A stretch of 64,000 nt of DNA, taken from contig NC_086258.1 of assembly GCF_021018805.1 (NCBI RefSeq), forward strand, positions 19,684,692-19,748,691. Direction: 5' to 3'. Both the position numbers and the translations under genes were made by a program. The notes beneath the pieces were generated by a model. It ran no database searches. It saw only the letters and a list, made by a program, of their open reading frames with translations, and had not been told where the DNA came from. This stretch comes from Prinia subflava. Its lineage: Eukaryota; Chordata; Aves; Passeriformes; Cisticolidae. This document shows, piece by piece, positions 31,066 through 45,112 of the stretch; position 1 is the first letter of the stretch; each line of letters begins with the position of its first letter.

Positions 31066-34000
31066 GTCTGGAAACCAAAGTGCAAATGCCTCAGAGTTTG
31101 CAAATCACATTTGAGAAAGACCAGTTGAATTTGTTCCAGAGATCCAGATTAGCAAATCCTCTGGCAGATTGATTCTTGCAGAGGAAGTGTGAGGGTTGTT
31201 TGGTTTTGGTTTTTTGTCTAAAGCAAGGGAAATGAAGTGAAATTTCAGCTATGGGATTGCAGGGTGTTTTGTGGGAGGGAGCTGTTCCTTCACGAGGTTC
31301 AGTCACAAATTAAACTCTTGTTCTGATCCATCCCTGGAATGTAGACAGAGCCAACAGAAACTGAGACCTCAGAGCACCTGAAAACAGGCTCCTGAGGCTG
31401 GGACAGGATCTGAACAACCCTGGCAAAAGCCCTTCAGACCAGCTCTGCTAGTACTGACAAAATGGTGCTGTGCCAGGGATGGAGGAAGTGCAGGTTTATA
31501 CCGAATTTCCCAAGCAGTTCCCATAGCATCACTCCCACGTCCTCTCCCTGCAAAAGGGATCAGGGTCCTGCCTGCACTAATTGGTCTTAATTAGCCTGAC
31601 CAGCCTCACCTGTGTCCTCCTCCACACCCCCTCCATCCTGTTTGTTCCCCAGCTGCATTTACATCCAGATCCCTGCACTCCTTGCTTTTTGCTCAGTTTC
31701 ACCTCTGCTTTCTGCTCTCCTGGGTTGACTTGGGGTCTGCCTGGCTGCTTTGTGCTCATTAATCACTAACAATGTGGGTATAAGACCAGATGAGAAATCC
31801 CCCTTTTGGGACCAGGTTTAATGGCCATTAGCCAGTGCTGGGAGTACCACGGCTTAGCCTGGAGATGCAAGATGGGAGCTGAGGAGGCAGCTGGCACCAG
31901 AGCATGCACTGACAGCTCCCACTGGCCTGCAGGAATTCAGCAAGATGTGGCTTGTCCCTGCTCTTTATCCCAGAGGTAGATCTCTGGCTGGTGGGTGACT
32001 GCAGATGGTTTGTGTGTATGCTGGCGCTTGCCCTCCTGACTGCCACCATCCCCCCTGGTCCCCTGCTGTCCCAGAGCCTGTGCTTTGTGTACAAGGTGTG
32101 GTGCCAAGAAGAGCAACATTCCCTGAGGCAATGGGGATCTGGAGATGAGTCTGAGGAAGACATAGTGTAAACTCACGCTGAAGGTGGCTGTGGAAGTGCA
32201 TGGCTCATGTAGTGTGACACCCTGAGCTGCCACACTGCCCCAGCCTGCCCTGGGAGTGGACAGAGACAGGGACCAGGGGTGGCATGGAGTATCTGAACAG
32301 ATGGAGGGCCTTGCTAGGAACCTGGCTGAGGTTACTGAGGATATCTGGAAGCTGCTGGCACTCTTCTCCCAGCAATTGCCTGCATTTGGGAAGATGAGGA
32401 GGGGGGATGATCCTGGGAAAATGAGGCTTTTCAAGAAATGAAGTTACCTTGTTGTTAGCTGCAGGAAAACTGCAGTAGGTGAGGATGTGGCAGCGGAAGG
32501 GGGAACTGGGATGTGATGCAGCTGTGGGTACAGTCTAACCCTGCAGCTGGGCATCTCTTTCATAGACTGACATTTTGATCCTGAGCAGTGGTTAAAAGTT
32601 CCCTGTAACAAGCTTTTAATTATCATTCAAACGGGCTTTTATTAATAAGGAATAAGGGACTCAATGGGAAGAAGATCAAGAGGTTGTTTCCTTGTGGCTG
32701 ACTGCTGGATCCATGGAGCAGGTGAAGGAGGTTGTGGGGGGTTGAAGGTATTCAGCCAGAAATTTTGAAGCATGGTTTTTAGGAAGCCAGCTGGTTTTTG
32801 GGCTCCATCTATTCAGCTCTGGCTCTTTAGCTCTCAGCAGGTGCTCTGCCATTCCAGCCAGGCCGTGCTCAGATCTCCCGTCCAAGGAAGATGTCCTGCT
32901 CTGAGGAAGATGATGCTTAGAGCTCACAACAGGGTAGGAGAGAAGTGCTTAGGAACTTAGTGCTGACACTGAGGCTCTTCCTGCCCATACCCAGAGGGAT
33001 CATGATGTGCAGTTTTGTGATTTCTGGAAAGGAAAGGCAAAAACTCTTTATCCCAGTGGGAAGTGCAGGTCTCTGTGTGCCTTAGGGTCATATTGTCCAT
33101 GGGGTATGGAAACAGCAAAACGTGGCCTTCAGCCTTTGTTTCATGGGCAGATCCCCTTTGGTTTGGCAAATATGACCCTCTCCTTCTTTTTACATGTTTC
33201 GTTGTATTAAAATTTTAGATAAAAACACACTGGAACATTAAGCTGAGGATGACCATTTATTAGGTTATCTATCTGTTTAGTGTTTAATCTTCCTGCTTTT
33301 CAAAGACATCTTGAACTCAGTGCCCAAGTTAAAGGCCTGTCTCCTTGCTTGGGTGCCCAAATGGTTTTCCTCATTTTTAGACACTGTCATTTGAATTCAT
33401 CAGAATCACTGGTGCATGTTTTCCTGGCTGTGGGTAAAGGACCTGCTGCCCAGATGGCCCTGAGCTCAAGGATATCCTTGGTGACACAGTGGAGTTCAGC
33501 TCCCTGATGAAACTTGACGACTCCATGCACTTCAGACTGCTGATGGACTTGGGTCAGACTCCCTTCTGCTGAAGTCTGGGAAACACCTAGGAGGGATGGA
33601 GGCCTCTAATAGGAAATATTACCAGAAGGTCAAATATCTTTTGAGATAAGCCTTTGCTCATCTGTAACGCCATACTCTGAAGGTAATTACTAGGGCATTG
33701 CAACATTTTCTTTACTGTGGTTTGGAGTAACCAACATGTTTCTCCAGCCTGAAAGCAAGAGGGTATGTGGCAGTTATTTACCCATGTGAAAGTTGGGTTA
33801 AACCTTCAATAACTGCCTCAAAACCAGATCTAGATGGAAGGACATGCCCAAGGTCCTTGTTTCCCAAACAAGTTAGTGAGCTGAGTTGAAAATACCTGCA
33901 GGCTTCCTGTCTGCAGACAGATCTGGCTTGATTACTTTGTTCCGGGTGAGGGTGGGCGGGTAAGTGACGAATTGACCTTCGTCTGTGTGTGAGAGCCTGA

Positions 34001-36288
34001 GGCAGAGCAGAAAGCCGTGTGGAGGAGTTGTGCAAGATGCACGTAGGGCTGTGGCAGGACCTCTGCGCTGCTGGTTTCAACCTCCCAGGTGTGCAGAGGG
34101 GAAATGCAGCCTCAGTTTCCACCGTATTTTGCTGGATCCCCAGGCTAAGCAGTTGGATGCTGATAGGTGCCTGACACTGCTAAAACCCTTTCCTATCTTT
34201 AATGTCAATTACTATTTCCTCATTGTCCACGGACAGGAGCAGGCAGGCCAGAAAAACAAATTAATTAATTGTGTTCCAGGCAAAACTCTCAGGGGCAAGG
34301 TGAGCTGCCAGCTGGGGTGACTAATGGGAGTGTTGTGGCAAGGTGAGCACCAGCCCCAGGGAGCCTGGTGAGCCCTGGACACAGCCTGGGGGACAAGAGG
34401 GAGCCTGAGCCTCTCTTTCTAGAGGAGGATGTAAAATTGCTCCTTTTATGTGCTTTCCAATGCAGAGAAGTCTGATGAGGGGGTTTTCAAGTCCCTCTGC
34501 CACAGCTTAGTGCGTGCACTACCTACTGACTTTACTCTGGCTATCAGAAAATCTGTGATGTTTCGTCACTCATCTTTCCCCCAAGCACCTGGCAAAGCTA
34601 CCTTGAGAATTGTTTCCCCTAGTTGTCTCTGGGGGTAGGAGGGACCAAATACTGCTGTGGGCAGCTATGAAAATCCCTTGGGTGTTTTTGTGGTGCCTTT
34701 CACCTCCTGCCTTGGTGGTGGCACAGCCCCATGGACAGAGCCCCTCACTCACAGGAGCTGCTTGTCCCTGGGGCTGTGCCTTCACTGGGTATCCCACATC
34801 TTCTTGGGGCAACAGTGTTTGGAGGCAGCCTTGGGTGCTCTGATCAACCCAGACAAGAGTCAGGGCCATAACCCTCTGCTGAGGCCAATCCTGCTGTAAA
34901 CCATCCTCCCTTTCCCTCCTGCTGCTGCAGCAGCTCTACAGCAGCCTGGGGTTGGCAACAGGGAGAGCTGAGCTTTGGGCTCCTGGCAGGAGCAGGACCA
35001 GCACATTAAGAGCTGATAGAGTTGATTTTTATCCTGCACAACCTCTCATCACTTGGTAGTGCTGAGGCATCACCTGTTTCCTGCAGCAAGTAAAGAAATT
35101 AATTTTTAAAGGAGTTAATGGATTTCACAGTCTTGGATGGGAAAGTGAGCGATGGTGCAAAGACCTGGCAGCTCCAGCTTGCGGTTTCTGTAGGAACCAC
35201 TGAGTAATGCATCTCCTGCATGGTGACATGGCACTGTGTTAGAGGAGCCACCTGCCTGGCAGACTTGGAGCTGGTTAAAGGTCCTGCACAAAGGCTTCTC
35301 CAGCTTATGCAGCTTTACAGGATAGCCCTGAGGTGAGGTAGCAGGGAGGTTATGGCATTATGTAAATGCTGGCTCTAACCTGAGTTTCTGCTGACAAGCC
35401 CTCCCCAGTGAACAAATCCGTGTGTGGTGTCAGCAGTGCCAGCCCTGCAGTTTCCACCTCTGCCCAAGACTCTGCCAGCACTTGAAGTGTGCCTTTGTTT
35501 GGGCAAATTCACCGGCAGTGCAGACCAGCAGTCAGGTCTGGAATAGAGAAATGGGGCAAGAGGTTTAAAAATACTGTCTTAAATCAACTCATGCTGTGTG
35601 GTGACTTGGCTCAGCCATGGTTTCTGCTGAGCTCCCTGTGTGGGGAGAGCCTCATGCTCTTGCACTGTGCTGGTGTTAAACCGGCTTTGGGGTGTGTCAG
35701 CCCATCCCTGCTCTGTGGCAGTGAGGATGGAAGTGGGCAGCCTTCAGAGCACCCGCAGCAGGCAACAGCCACTCGTAATCAAGAGCAGGATTAGCTCAAT
35801 CCAAGAGTTCCCATTTTTCACTTGTGTCCTTCTCTTCCTTTTCACTGCGTTTGGCCTTAAGTGCCAATGTCATCCAGCTTCTGGAAACAGTCAGACCCTT
35901 CCTCCGTGTGGTCCAGTGTCAAGGAGGGGTTTAGCAAAGGACAGCTGGAAAAAAAATCCTCTTCCTGTTTTAGCTACTCACATTTAGTGGTTGTATTACT
36001 TGTCTACTTGCTTGTGGTTATCAGTGGACATTGTTAGGATAAATGTGGAATTTGAGATTATTTTATAGACAAAAACATCAGAAACAAGCTTCACTTGTAC
36101 CTTTATCCCTGAAAGCAGCCTAGGAAGACTCCAGAATCCCATTAGAGTCTCCTTTTGGCAAATGATTGCTAGAATTGAAGCCAGAAGCAAGTGTCAAATC
36201 TACACATTTCTTCCCCCCTAATGTGTGGTGCAGGCAAAGCAGCAAGCTGCAGACTGCTCTTCAAACTTTTCAAACCCATTTCAGAATC

Positions 36289-36294
36289 TTTATT
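36289..36294 (-). terminator. KCTD2: Candidate KCTD2 polyadenylation signal
   Basis: AATAAA on the minus strand (TTTATT on plus) is set in GAATCTTTATTGG. It lies about 3.4 kb after the KCTD2 stop, with a GC-poor tract upstream on the transcript. It is the best end for the long 3' UTR implied by the absence of other genes between 36.3 and 39.7 kb. Confidence 0.45.
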
Positions 36295-39200
36295 GGAAAA
36301 AAAAATAATCACACCATCTCAGCTGTTATTCAAACACATTTAATAAACAAAGAGAAACAGTAGCAAAGGGCACTGACACGTGACAAACTGTACAAAACCT
36401 CCGGGTAGAAGCCCACGGCCCAGCTGCTCCGGCCCCTGCCCCGCAGCCAACCAGGCCCCCTTTGCCTCAGCCCACTCAGTCACCCCTGAGAAAAATCAGT
36501 TTTTAAAAATGTGCAGAAACAAAGACACTTCAAGAGGTTATTTCCAGTCTTGCCATAATGGAACAATTTAGGCCACTGGGAAAGTTTTTTTAAAAAACCA
36601 AAGTGTCATACGCTCCATTCCCAGGATTAACGCTTTAAAGTGAACCTTCCCAAGAGGCACAAGCACTCTTGGACAGCCAGTAGATCTACCCCTGCTCTCC
36701 TACTCTACTCACAACATGCTACACTTTTTTAGAGTGACAGGACAAATTTCATCCTAATTCAGCACTAATTTTGATATAGTTGTGACTGAGTGAAAGGCAA
36801 TGGAAGGAAAAGCCCTGCTTGAGCACAGAAGGGATGCAACTGGTGCATAATGCTGAGACCAGCCCTGTTTCGGGGTAAAGGTGACCTAACACAGTCAGGG
36901 AAGGAGAAATCCTTCACTGGGAATGTACCTGCTCTAGATGGACTTCATGCCTAGTTCTAAAGATCACCCAAAAACTTGAGCATCCAGTACCAATGATTGG
37001 TTTTCTACCATAAACTTGTTCTGCTGAACTTCAAAGGACCCTGCAATGGAACCCAAAAAGTCCATGGTCCCTGGCACCTCCTCACTGCCAAAAGCAGCAC
37101 GAAAGGGAAAACCAAGATGCAACTCTGATCTTTCTTGTGCTCATCAGTTAAGCAGCTGTGCCATTCACTTTTGACATGTGCTCATGGTCACTTTTAGGCT
37201 CTTGGTGGCTCAGAGGGGAGAGCAATGGCATCACTGCATCAGGCAACCCTCCAGTGGGCTTCACCACATGTGGCGTTTTTGGTGACACAAAAAAGCCAGG
37301 GAAGTGTTTGTCATTCTTATCTACTTGAGCTGTACTGGACAGAAAGCCCCCTTCTGCAGCCAGTGTTGCTTTGAGCTCCATGGTTTAACAAGGTGCTCAG
37401 CTGGCCTCAATGTGACAAACACAGCCTGGCCAGTTCCTGCTGACTTTACTTTGATATTTCTTGACCAGTTCCCAAAAACTCCCTCCTCTGAGGAAGGTGA
37501 ATAAGACAAATGAGAGTGTTAAAGGGCTTTCCAGGCTGCTAACTTGCATACAATGTGCTTCTTGATCTCTTATCTGTGAGCACAGACAGTGGCTGAGGCT
37601 ACAGGACTGGGACAGAGGAGGGAGATCTGTACACATCACAGTGTTGTTCAGGCCCAGCCAAGGTGTGTGGTGTGACCACACCAACACCAGCTCACCACCA
37701 CGTTATAAACAGGGCAGGTGGAGGGGAGCAGAGCTGGGTTCTTCAGTGTGATGGAAATCCAGCAGCGATTCAACAGCCTGTCACTGACACAACGTGAATT
37801 CAAAGACATTTGGCACAGTCTGTTGTCACCAGGACTAATCTAGCACAGACAATTAACCAGTCTGTCTTGAGAATGAGGCAAAGGCTCCACCGGAGGAGGT
37901 ACACTGGCAAAGCAGGATGGAGGACAGGCAAGAGGACGTGCAGAAGGACTGGGGAGAGGCAGAGCACAGCAGTGCCACTCAGGGTCTTTGCTGCACGTCT
38001 TGGTCACTGAACTGGTCGCTGAACTGTTGGTAGGACCCTCTCAGCAACAAGAGGTTAAGATGGAAAACCTGCCTAATTCTGTGTCAAAACTTTCAGGAGA
38101 ACACGGGTAGCTGAAGCCCTCCAGAAAGGAGCCCAACCCCTCAGTCCTGGTGAGGAATTTTCTGGTAGCTTACTGAGAAACATCTGCTCTGAGCTTGTCA
38201 ATGTCTGAATTCCAGCATCTCTGAAGCTTTGCTGTAATGTCAGTTTGGGACTTGACTGAAAATGACCCAAGTGCCAGGACACTTGGGCTACAAAGAACAA
38301 AGCCAGGATGAAAGGGGAAAAACATGCAGCAAATTCCTATGAAATTCCATTTACCAGACTAGGAGGGACATGCCCTTGGATAGGGGTGGCACAGAATAAC
38401 AGAGGGGAACCAGTGACTGCAGTTTGGCTAAGATTAGAATTCAAGAGAGGCACAAACAAACATTTTGCACATCCAACCAAGGCATTCCAAAAAAAATTTA
38501 AAAAATAAAAGAAGGAAAGAAAAGTCACAAAAGTTGACACATCACTTTGGACAAGAAACATTACAATAGTTTGGCAACTTTTCACCAAAACCCCCCCACC
38601 CCAGTTCTGTGATGTCCCTCTGTAATTTGAGGTGATCCCTTAAAGGTGGGGACATGAGAGGGCTGCAGGTAAATCACTGCATGTAAATAGGGGCTCTCCT
38701 CCCCAAAGGATCTTGTGGGGTTGGACAAACCTACCTGCTTGGTACAGTACAAAAGAATTTCTGCCTGAAGCCCTCCCTGGGGAGAGGGAAGGAGACAAAA
38801 CCCACACTGCTGGAGACAAACAAGGCAAAGCTGAACTTGGCAGCAGCAAGTCCCTAAACCTTGTGACTTTGCACCAGGCTAAGATATGGCCATGGCAGGG
38901 TACTGGAGGGGAAGATGTCACCACTCTTCTTCTGTGGAGAAGTGTAAAGGACAGGACTATCACTCTATCACTATTTTGGGTGAACACAGGCCTCTGTTTA
39001 TGCATGCAAAGTAATGGGCTTTGGAAAATACCAGGAGCCCATGTGTAATAGTGTTATCAGTAAGACCTGTGTCAGATGGACACACAACTCCCCTCCCCTC
39101 AGATCTAAACTCATTCTTAGGAATTGAACGAGGAACAAATACAAAGCAAGGATGGAGAAGTTAGTGTGGGTTTTTCAGGAGTGGTTGTTTTGTTCCTCCT

Positions 39201-39689
39201 TTTAAAGCCCTGTTCTTCAGATTTGGGGGGGAAGGGGGGAGCACCGCAAGGTCCCTGCACTTTTCTGGTGGCAGACCTGGGTGCAAGAAATGGCACAGCT
39301 CAAATATGGACCTTCCCACCCACAGCAGCCTGTGGAAGGTGGGATGGATTACAAGGGCCTGAGGACCTGAGCAACCTCCACAAAGGCTCTGACTGGGAAT
39401 CCGGCCCAGCCATTGTCGGAAAAATTCAATACAGCGCTGGCCAAGAAAATAAAACAAATACTTGTGGAAAGGACTATCCAGCTGGAAGAGCCTTTTCCTT
39501 CCTCGGTTTCCAGGGTAAGAGAAAAGCCTTTGGTTATGACCAGAATTATTTGCCATTGGCAGGACAGGCTTGGCTTTGCTTTGCATTAGCTGGGTTATTG
39601 TACAAGGGCTGGGCTGCTCTGCAGAGAGATGCTCTGCCCAGCTGAACTGCCCTGTGACATCTGGGAGTTTAATGGAGTGGACACTTGGA
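36289..39689 (-). other. KCTD2: Probable KCTD2 3' UTR
   Basis: This region lies directly after the KCTD2 stop on the minus strand and ends at a canonical signal at 36289-36294. No acceptor-linked exon of any other gene is apparent. A long 3' UTR is consistent with the tiny last coding exon. The extent is inferred and would need transcript data. Confidence 0.5.
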
Positions 39690-42600
39690 TTACATCCGGG
39701 ATCCTCGCTCCTGAAGAATCTGAAACAGAAGAGACCTTCTGTGAAAACCTCAGACAAGTTTAAATGCAAAAGTCCTGTTCAGAGTCCTTGTTTTTTGCAG
39801 AGAAAGGAAACTCAGACTAAATGTGAGATAGCTTGCAGGCTTTTACACACCACAACTGATAGGCTGGTTATGTGTGAGCAAGCTCCTTCTCTGGAAATCC
39901 TGCTCAGCTGCTTGCCAGGAGGTAAAGATGTGCCTTTTGTTTCTATTCTGTGAAAAAAAAAGTCCTTGCTACTCTGTTCTCCCTCTTCAAGTTACTCTTT
40001 CTTTCACTATTTCAGTCTTAATTTGAAGTGCACAAAGAACCTCAGCTCTTGTCCTACAGTAAATACGAAATCTTCCAAGAGGGTATGACAGAGAAGGCAG
40101 TGGGAAAGCTGATCCACAGAACTACTGCTGCAGCTTGGTGCAGGAAAGGTTTTTCTTTCTAGGGGAATTCAAATTAACGCATGTGAGCAGGTGCCTTACC
40201 TTGGCCTTCTCGCTTGGCTCCTTGACAATGCCATTGGTAGAATTGTTGAGCTCCCTGGACACAACACAGAGGAATTCTGCCTGGTCTTCATTTCCATAGT
40301 TATAGGAAGATCCAATGCTGATCAGCTGTGCAACAGGAGACAGACAAGGTAACTATCAACAAGTTTTGACTTTATTCCTACAGTCGCTGTGAGACAGGAC
40401 TGTCCTGGGATCTCTGTTCTGGACAAAGTGCCCCCTGCAGCCTCCTCTGTGTGTGTGTGTAAGGCAGGGACACATCAGAGCTCCACAGCTCTCTAGTGGC
40501 ACCTGGAGCCCCGGGAAGGAATTCCAGCTTGAAACTAATGCTGAACACAGCAGAGCATAGCCCAGTTTCTGAGGGTGGAAAAAGGGAAAACAGATTGTGC
40601 AATATATAATATCCAGTTCACTCAGACGTGGGCAGGCATTGCAAATTGCCTGGTCCTTGCTGAACTGAGGTCTCACGCTGCCTTGTGACTGATGTGGAAA
40701 TGGGAATTCTTTACCCCAGGCAGATGTTGGATTAGCTGGGGACATGTGGCAATCAGACACCATCCTTTATGTGGATGCTGCCAAGATGGAGTCTGGTATC
40801 TGTGGAAATGGGATTATATTCTATTACTGTTGTGTTGGGGGGGGTCTGGACTCAATCCAAGAAATCCCATCTGTCTCATTCATCATTATTACATTAAAAG
40901 GATGTCCTGGAGTGCAGAGCTAATTTGTCATTTACAACTCAGTTCTGCTTTCCAGAAAATAAATCCAAGTCATCTGAAGAAAGCATTGTGACTCCTACCA
41001 ACTGTGTGTATCCAGGAAACTTTGATGTGCAGCATGCACCTTAAATTCCATCTCCCAATAGATTTTAGGAGAGCCAGCTCCATACTTACAGATTATAGAT
41101 TTGAAAAGTAAGATTAGGAAAGGTCTAAGGGTGCAGGCTCCCATGAAAGGCATGGCCTGTAGCCTCAATGTTTTGGGGGTGTAGGTATGGATGTGTGAAA
41201 GGCAGATTCTATAAACTGTTGGACAGCAAAACCTGGGTGTTGCAGAACTGCATTTCCACGGAGCAGGGAGTGGTTCTTGGTCACAAGATTTCACCATTTC
41301 CTCACAGGGGAAGGTTTTTGGCTGCCTTTCCACTCTGAGATAGTTTTCAGGCATTACAGAACAGATCCATAGGAAGAACTGAGGGGAAATGCTGTTCCTA
41401 ATCCTCTGCTTCACTTCATGTCAGTGCATTTCCCACAGCATCCACTTGTACTGAAGCTGGGCTAAATGGGAAGACACTGCTGAAATCCACAGAGCCTATT
41501 CTGTAGTTTCTTAATATAACACACAGACCAGCTGGCTCCAGTTCTCCCTCCTCAGAGAGAAGATAACTGTGCTTGATTCCAGAAACCAAACCTGGAACTA
41601 ATGCCATGTGCAACTGCAGTGACACCAGCCCTGGAAGCAGCTGCACTGCAAAGACATCTGCAGGAAGTTCTCATGTCACACAGTGCTGCTTTAGCAAATG
41701 CAGCAGTCATGGCTTTGAGGTTCCAACAAAGCTGTGCTGTGTTTTTTTGTGGCTCTGGTAATTTTCCTGGATAGAATTGTTATACTGTGGCCTGGTGTCT
41801 GTGATGAAATGCAGGAGAAGGGAAGAACTGCTCTGAGATTTGACAAGGAGACAAGAAGTCCTGAGAGAAAATGAAATCTCTCTGGCAGCTTGAGTGACTT
41901 CTGCTCTTCCCTGTCAGTGACTGGACATAAGTGGAGTGCTGCTCAGGTCAGGCTGCTTATTCAGAAGAGCAGAGCAATGTGAAGTGCAACTCAACAGGCA
42001 ACTCTGCTTATTCCATATTCAGTTTTCAAAGGAATTCTGCCATTCTTTGGTAATGGTACCTGCTCAAATTTCCATCCGTCGGACATGGTGGACACCATCT
42101 GTGTGAGCTCTTCCTCTTGGCACTGCAGCACTCTGTACACATGTTTCACAGGCCCCTGGAGCACAGAGAACAATTGTTGTAGTTTAGTAATTGCTTTACT
42201 GGTATCACTCTAGAAAACTAATAAGGCACTCCTGCTCTTGTCTTAGGAAGTCAGAGCCTCACAGGCTTTCTAAGGGCTTTTTTATCCACTGATTCCAATA
42301 GAGAACCATATGCCTAGCACTCTTAAAAGCTTTCTAGGTGTCTAAGCTACAGTGAAAGCAAAACTTCTTTAGCTTTCACAGCCATTTACTACTTTTTGAA
42401 AACGTTTCTGAAATTCAATCTACTGAGTGTGCTGATATCAGCTGAGAATCAATGGGAAAAATTGAGAGAGACAAAGAGACACAGAGAGACAAAGGGAAGA
42501 AATGGTTTAGAGAAGGAAGAATTTGAGCTGCTCTTGACCACAGAAGCATGTTTTGCTTTATAACCACCCATTTCTGCTCCTGGCCCCTCTCCTGTAAGTG

Positions 42601-45112
42601 TCCCTTGCTGTTCCCTGCGCCGAGATGACCCAGGGGTCTGTGCTTTATGAAGCCACACTGGAGACTCTTTCCTAGCCATGCCCTGCATCCCCCTAACAGC
42701 ATTGATCCCCCTGTTACTGCTGAACCAGAGAAGTGCTCCTGCAAGGGCCTGCAGCCCTGCTTGTCCTGCTGTGCCACAGACACGACCCCACAAGCCAGAG
42801 GTGCATTACTTGAGAGGTTCTGTTCTCATTGTCCCGTATCCGCTCCTTCACCAGCCGCACCAGGGACGCGATGTTGTAAAACTCAGCCTCTTCCAGCACC
42901 CCTGAAAGCACAGACTCTGTTACTTTGCACAGGGCAGAGTGAAATGATTCTGTCACAAGGATGCAACACCTGCTCCTGACTCCAAATCTAGCCCAAATGT
43001 CAGAATCCCAAATGTGCCACCCACCTCCTGCTCCCAGGCTGGGAGAAAATGCCTGACTAGCTGTCACCTCCTTTTGTGACTTAAGAGGATCTTTCAGACA
43101 GATTGTTCCCCTGTCCCTGGGATTATCAGAAATCTCATGGTACAATGTCTAATTCTTCCCCAGCCCCATCCAGGGGAAGCCCTCAGAGCAGCCTGTTTGG
43201 GGAGAAGCGTGGTCTGTGAGGGGCAGGGGGGCTGGAACAGAGCCTGGGCTCAGCAGAGCAGTGACGGGGTGTGCTGTGAGCTGCAGCTCTGCTTTCGGGA
43301 AGACACACACTCTGATGACTTAATCCCTGCTAATGAGCAATTAACGGTGCTAACAGCACTCCTGGGGACCCTGCTCACACCCTCACACCAGTCTTTGGTG
43401 CTGGCAAACACCACTTCAGCCTTGCCTGGGGTTTTTCTCTCACCTTCCTCTGCAAGCTCCTTGTTTATGATGAGCTTCCCGTGCCGGAGGTAGTTCAGGA
43501 TCGGGCCGAAGTACGTGGGGTCTCTGTCAATGAGATAGGCCCCTGTCTCATCCTGGGAAAAAACAGGGATGGCTCAGTGGCACCAGCAAAAAATAATTCC
43601 AACAACACAATACATTGAACGGTTTCTCTTTGGCTTCCTTTGCCTGTGAGAGGTGTACAAATAATGCCATGTTTAAACCATTTTTCAGTGTCTGATCTAG
43701 AAATGTTGCAGCCTAGTCATGCTGGCAAATGCCTCACATGAAGCACTTGTGCACAGTTTATGGACCTGGAGGAAAAGGCTGGGCTTAGGAGAGGTTTTCA
43801 GTGCAGTAAGAACCCAAACCTGGCAGTTGTGTTCTGGCTAAGCCTGTTCTCCAGACTAGCTTAACTAGGAGGCTCTGGAGGAAAACAGGATCTCCAGTTC
43901 CAGCTAAGGGCACCTGACAGTCAACACAGTTCATTTTTTTCCCTTTCCACTGCTGCAAACACACATTGCAATGCTCCAGCCATGTGTCCAGCAGTACAAC
44001 AGCTCTGGGCATTCAATGACCAACAACTGACAGCCAAAAGCAGCTCTTGAGCAGCTCTGAGGCACTGACAAGCCCGCTCACATCCCTCTCTTCATGACTC
44101 CAAAGCATTGTTTCTCCTGCCAATCTACTCTAAAGCAATATGAAACTGTGCAAACCCACTCTGAAATCTCTGCTCCCTGATGCTGCTGACTGATATTTCA
44201 ATCACCACCAGGATTTGTCTTGTGATTAAACTCTGAATGGAGCAGCAACAGACTGGACTAGTTCTGCCTGACCCACTCACAACTTATTTACAACACTTTG
44301 TGCAGCTGATCCTATGGAAAATCTGCCATTGCAAGAATAATTGTTTGCAAAATCCTTACAATGAACTGCAGTGACTTCAAAACTATCAAACAGTCCAATC
44401 ATGCAAGGAACGTGCACCATGATCTTTTATGAGAGTGAAGTGAAATATATTAAAAAACCCAAACAACAACAAACCCGCTCAGCGTGAGACACTGTAACAT
44501 TGCTGTTTCTAGGAGTTCCCTTCCCTGCCGTAACCTGTGTGGGAAGGCGGCAGCTCCCTGAGCGGAGCCCACGGGAGGCGGAGGGATCAGACCCTGCGGC
44601 ACCACAGGCACGAGGGCAGGACCCAGCCCCGCTCCCGGGGCCGCCCTGACCGCGGGACGCGAGGGACAACCGAGGACGTGTCAGTGACGTGCCCCAGAAC
44701 CGGGGGAGACGGGCCCAGGCCCCGCCCGGGGCCGCGCAGGGGTCGGGGCTGCCCCCGGCCCCCGGGACGAGTCCGGGCACCGCGGTGACCCCGGCTGGGG
44801 CTCGGGGAGGGCCCGCGCTGCTGTGCGGGGATCCCGGCCCCGCCGCGGCCTCACCTTGTCGGAGCCGAGCTCGGGCCCGTCCTGGCAGCACAGACGGCAC
44901 AGGAAGGACTTGGGCTCCCGGCACAGCGTCTGCCGGGTGCTCACGAAGTACGTGCCGCCCACGTTCAGCCGCACCCACTTGGAGGCGGCGGCGGGGGCGG
45001 ACAGCGCCCCGGCGGACCCCGCCGCCGCTCCGGCTGCGCGGGGGCTGGGCGGCCCCGGGGCCCCCCCGGGGCCCGGGCTGGGCGTGCGGCCCCTCGGCGG
45101 CCCCTCGGCCAT
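39690..45112 (-). CDS. KCTD2: KCTD2, BTB/T1 domain protein
   Basis: KCTD2 has a tetramerisation (BTB/T1) domain and serves as an adaptor for Cullin-3 ubiquitin ligases; relatives also bind G-beta-gamma. Coding exons on the minus strand are 45112-44855, 43552-43444, 42901-42810, 42155-42060, 40325-40200 and 39719-39690. They total 711 bases and 236 residues (human 263). The first ~45 residues are a low-complexity Pro/Ala/Gly tail. The T1 domain follows: [18 protein letters not shown], then [26 protein letters not shown] and [11 protein letters not shown]. The C-terminal part has [18 protein letters not shown] and [18 protein letters not shown]. The last exon encodes only ten codons, ILQERGSRM plus stop. 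The shorter length lies in the N-terminal tail. It is divergent from ATP5PD, sharing a promoter. Confidence 0.97.

Larger units (their letters stand above)
27735..36288. other. SLC16A5 upstream region and intergenic DNA
   Basis: No coding exon is recognisable here. The notable content is GC-rich DNA at 28.6-29.4 kb and one CR1 tail near 31.0 kb, both listed separately. The rest is unique, with many short open frames lacking family resemblance. Some noncoding exons of SLC16A5 may lie here unseen. Confidence 0.55.

Noticed and set aside
30643..32434. Several 100-165 codon open frames in the SLC16A5-KCTD2 interval
   Set aside because: No frame shows a domain, splice partners or similarity that I recognise. 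One overlaps a CR1 tail.
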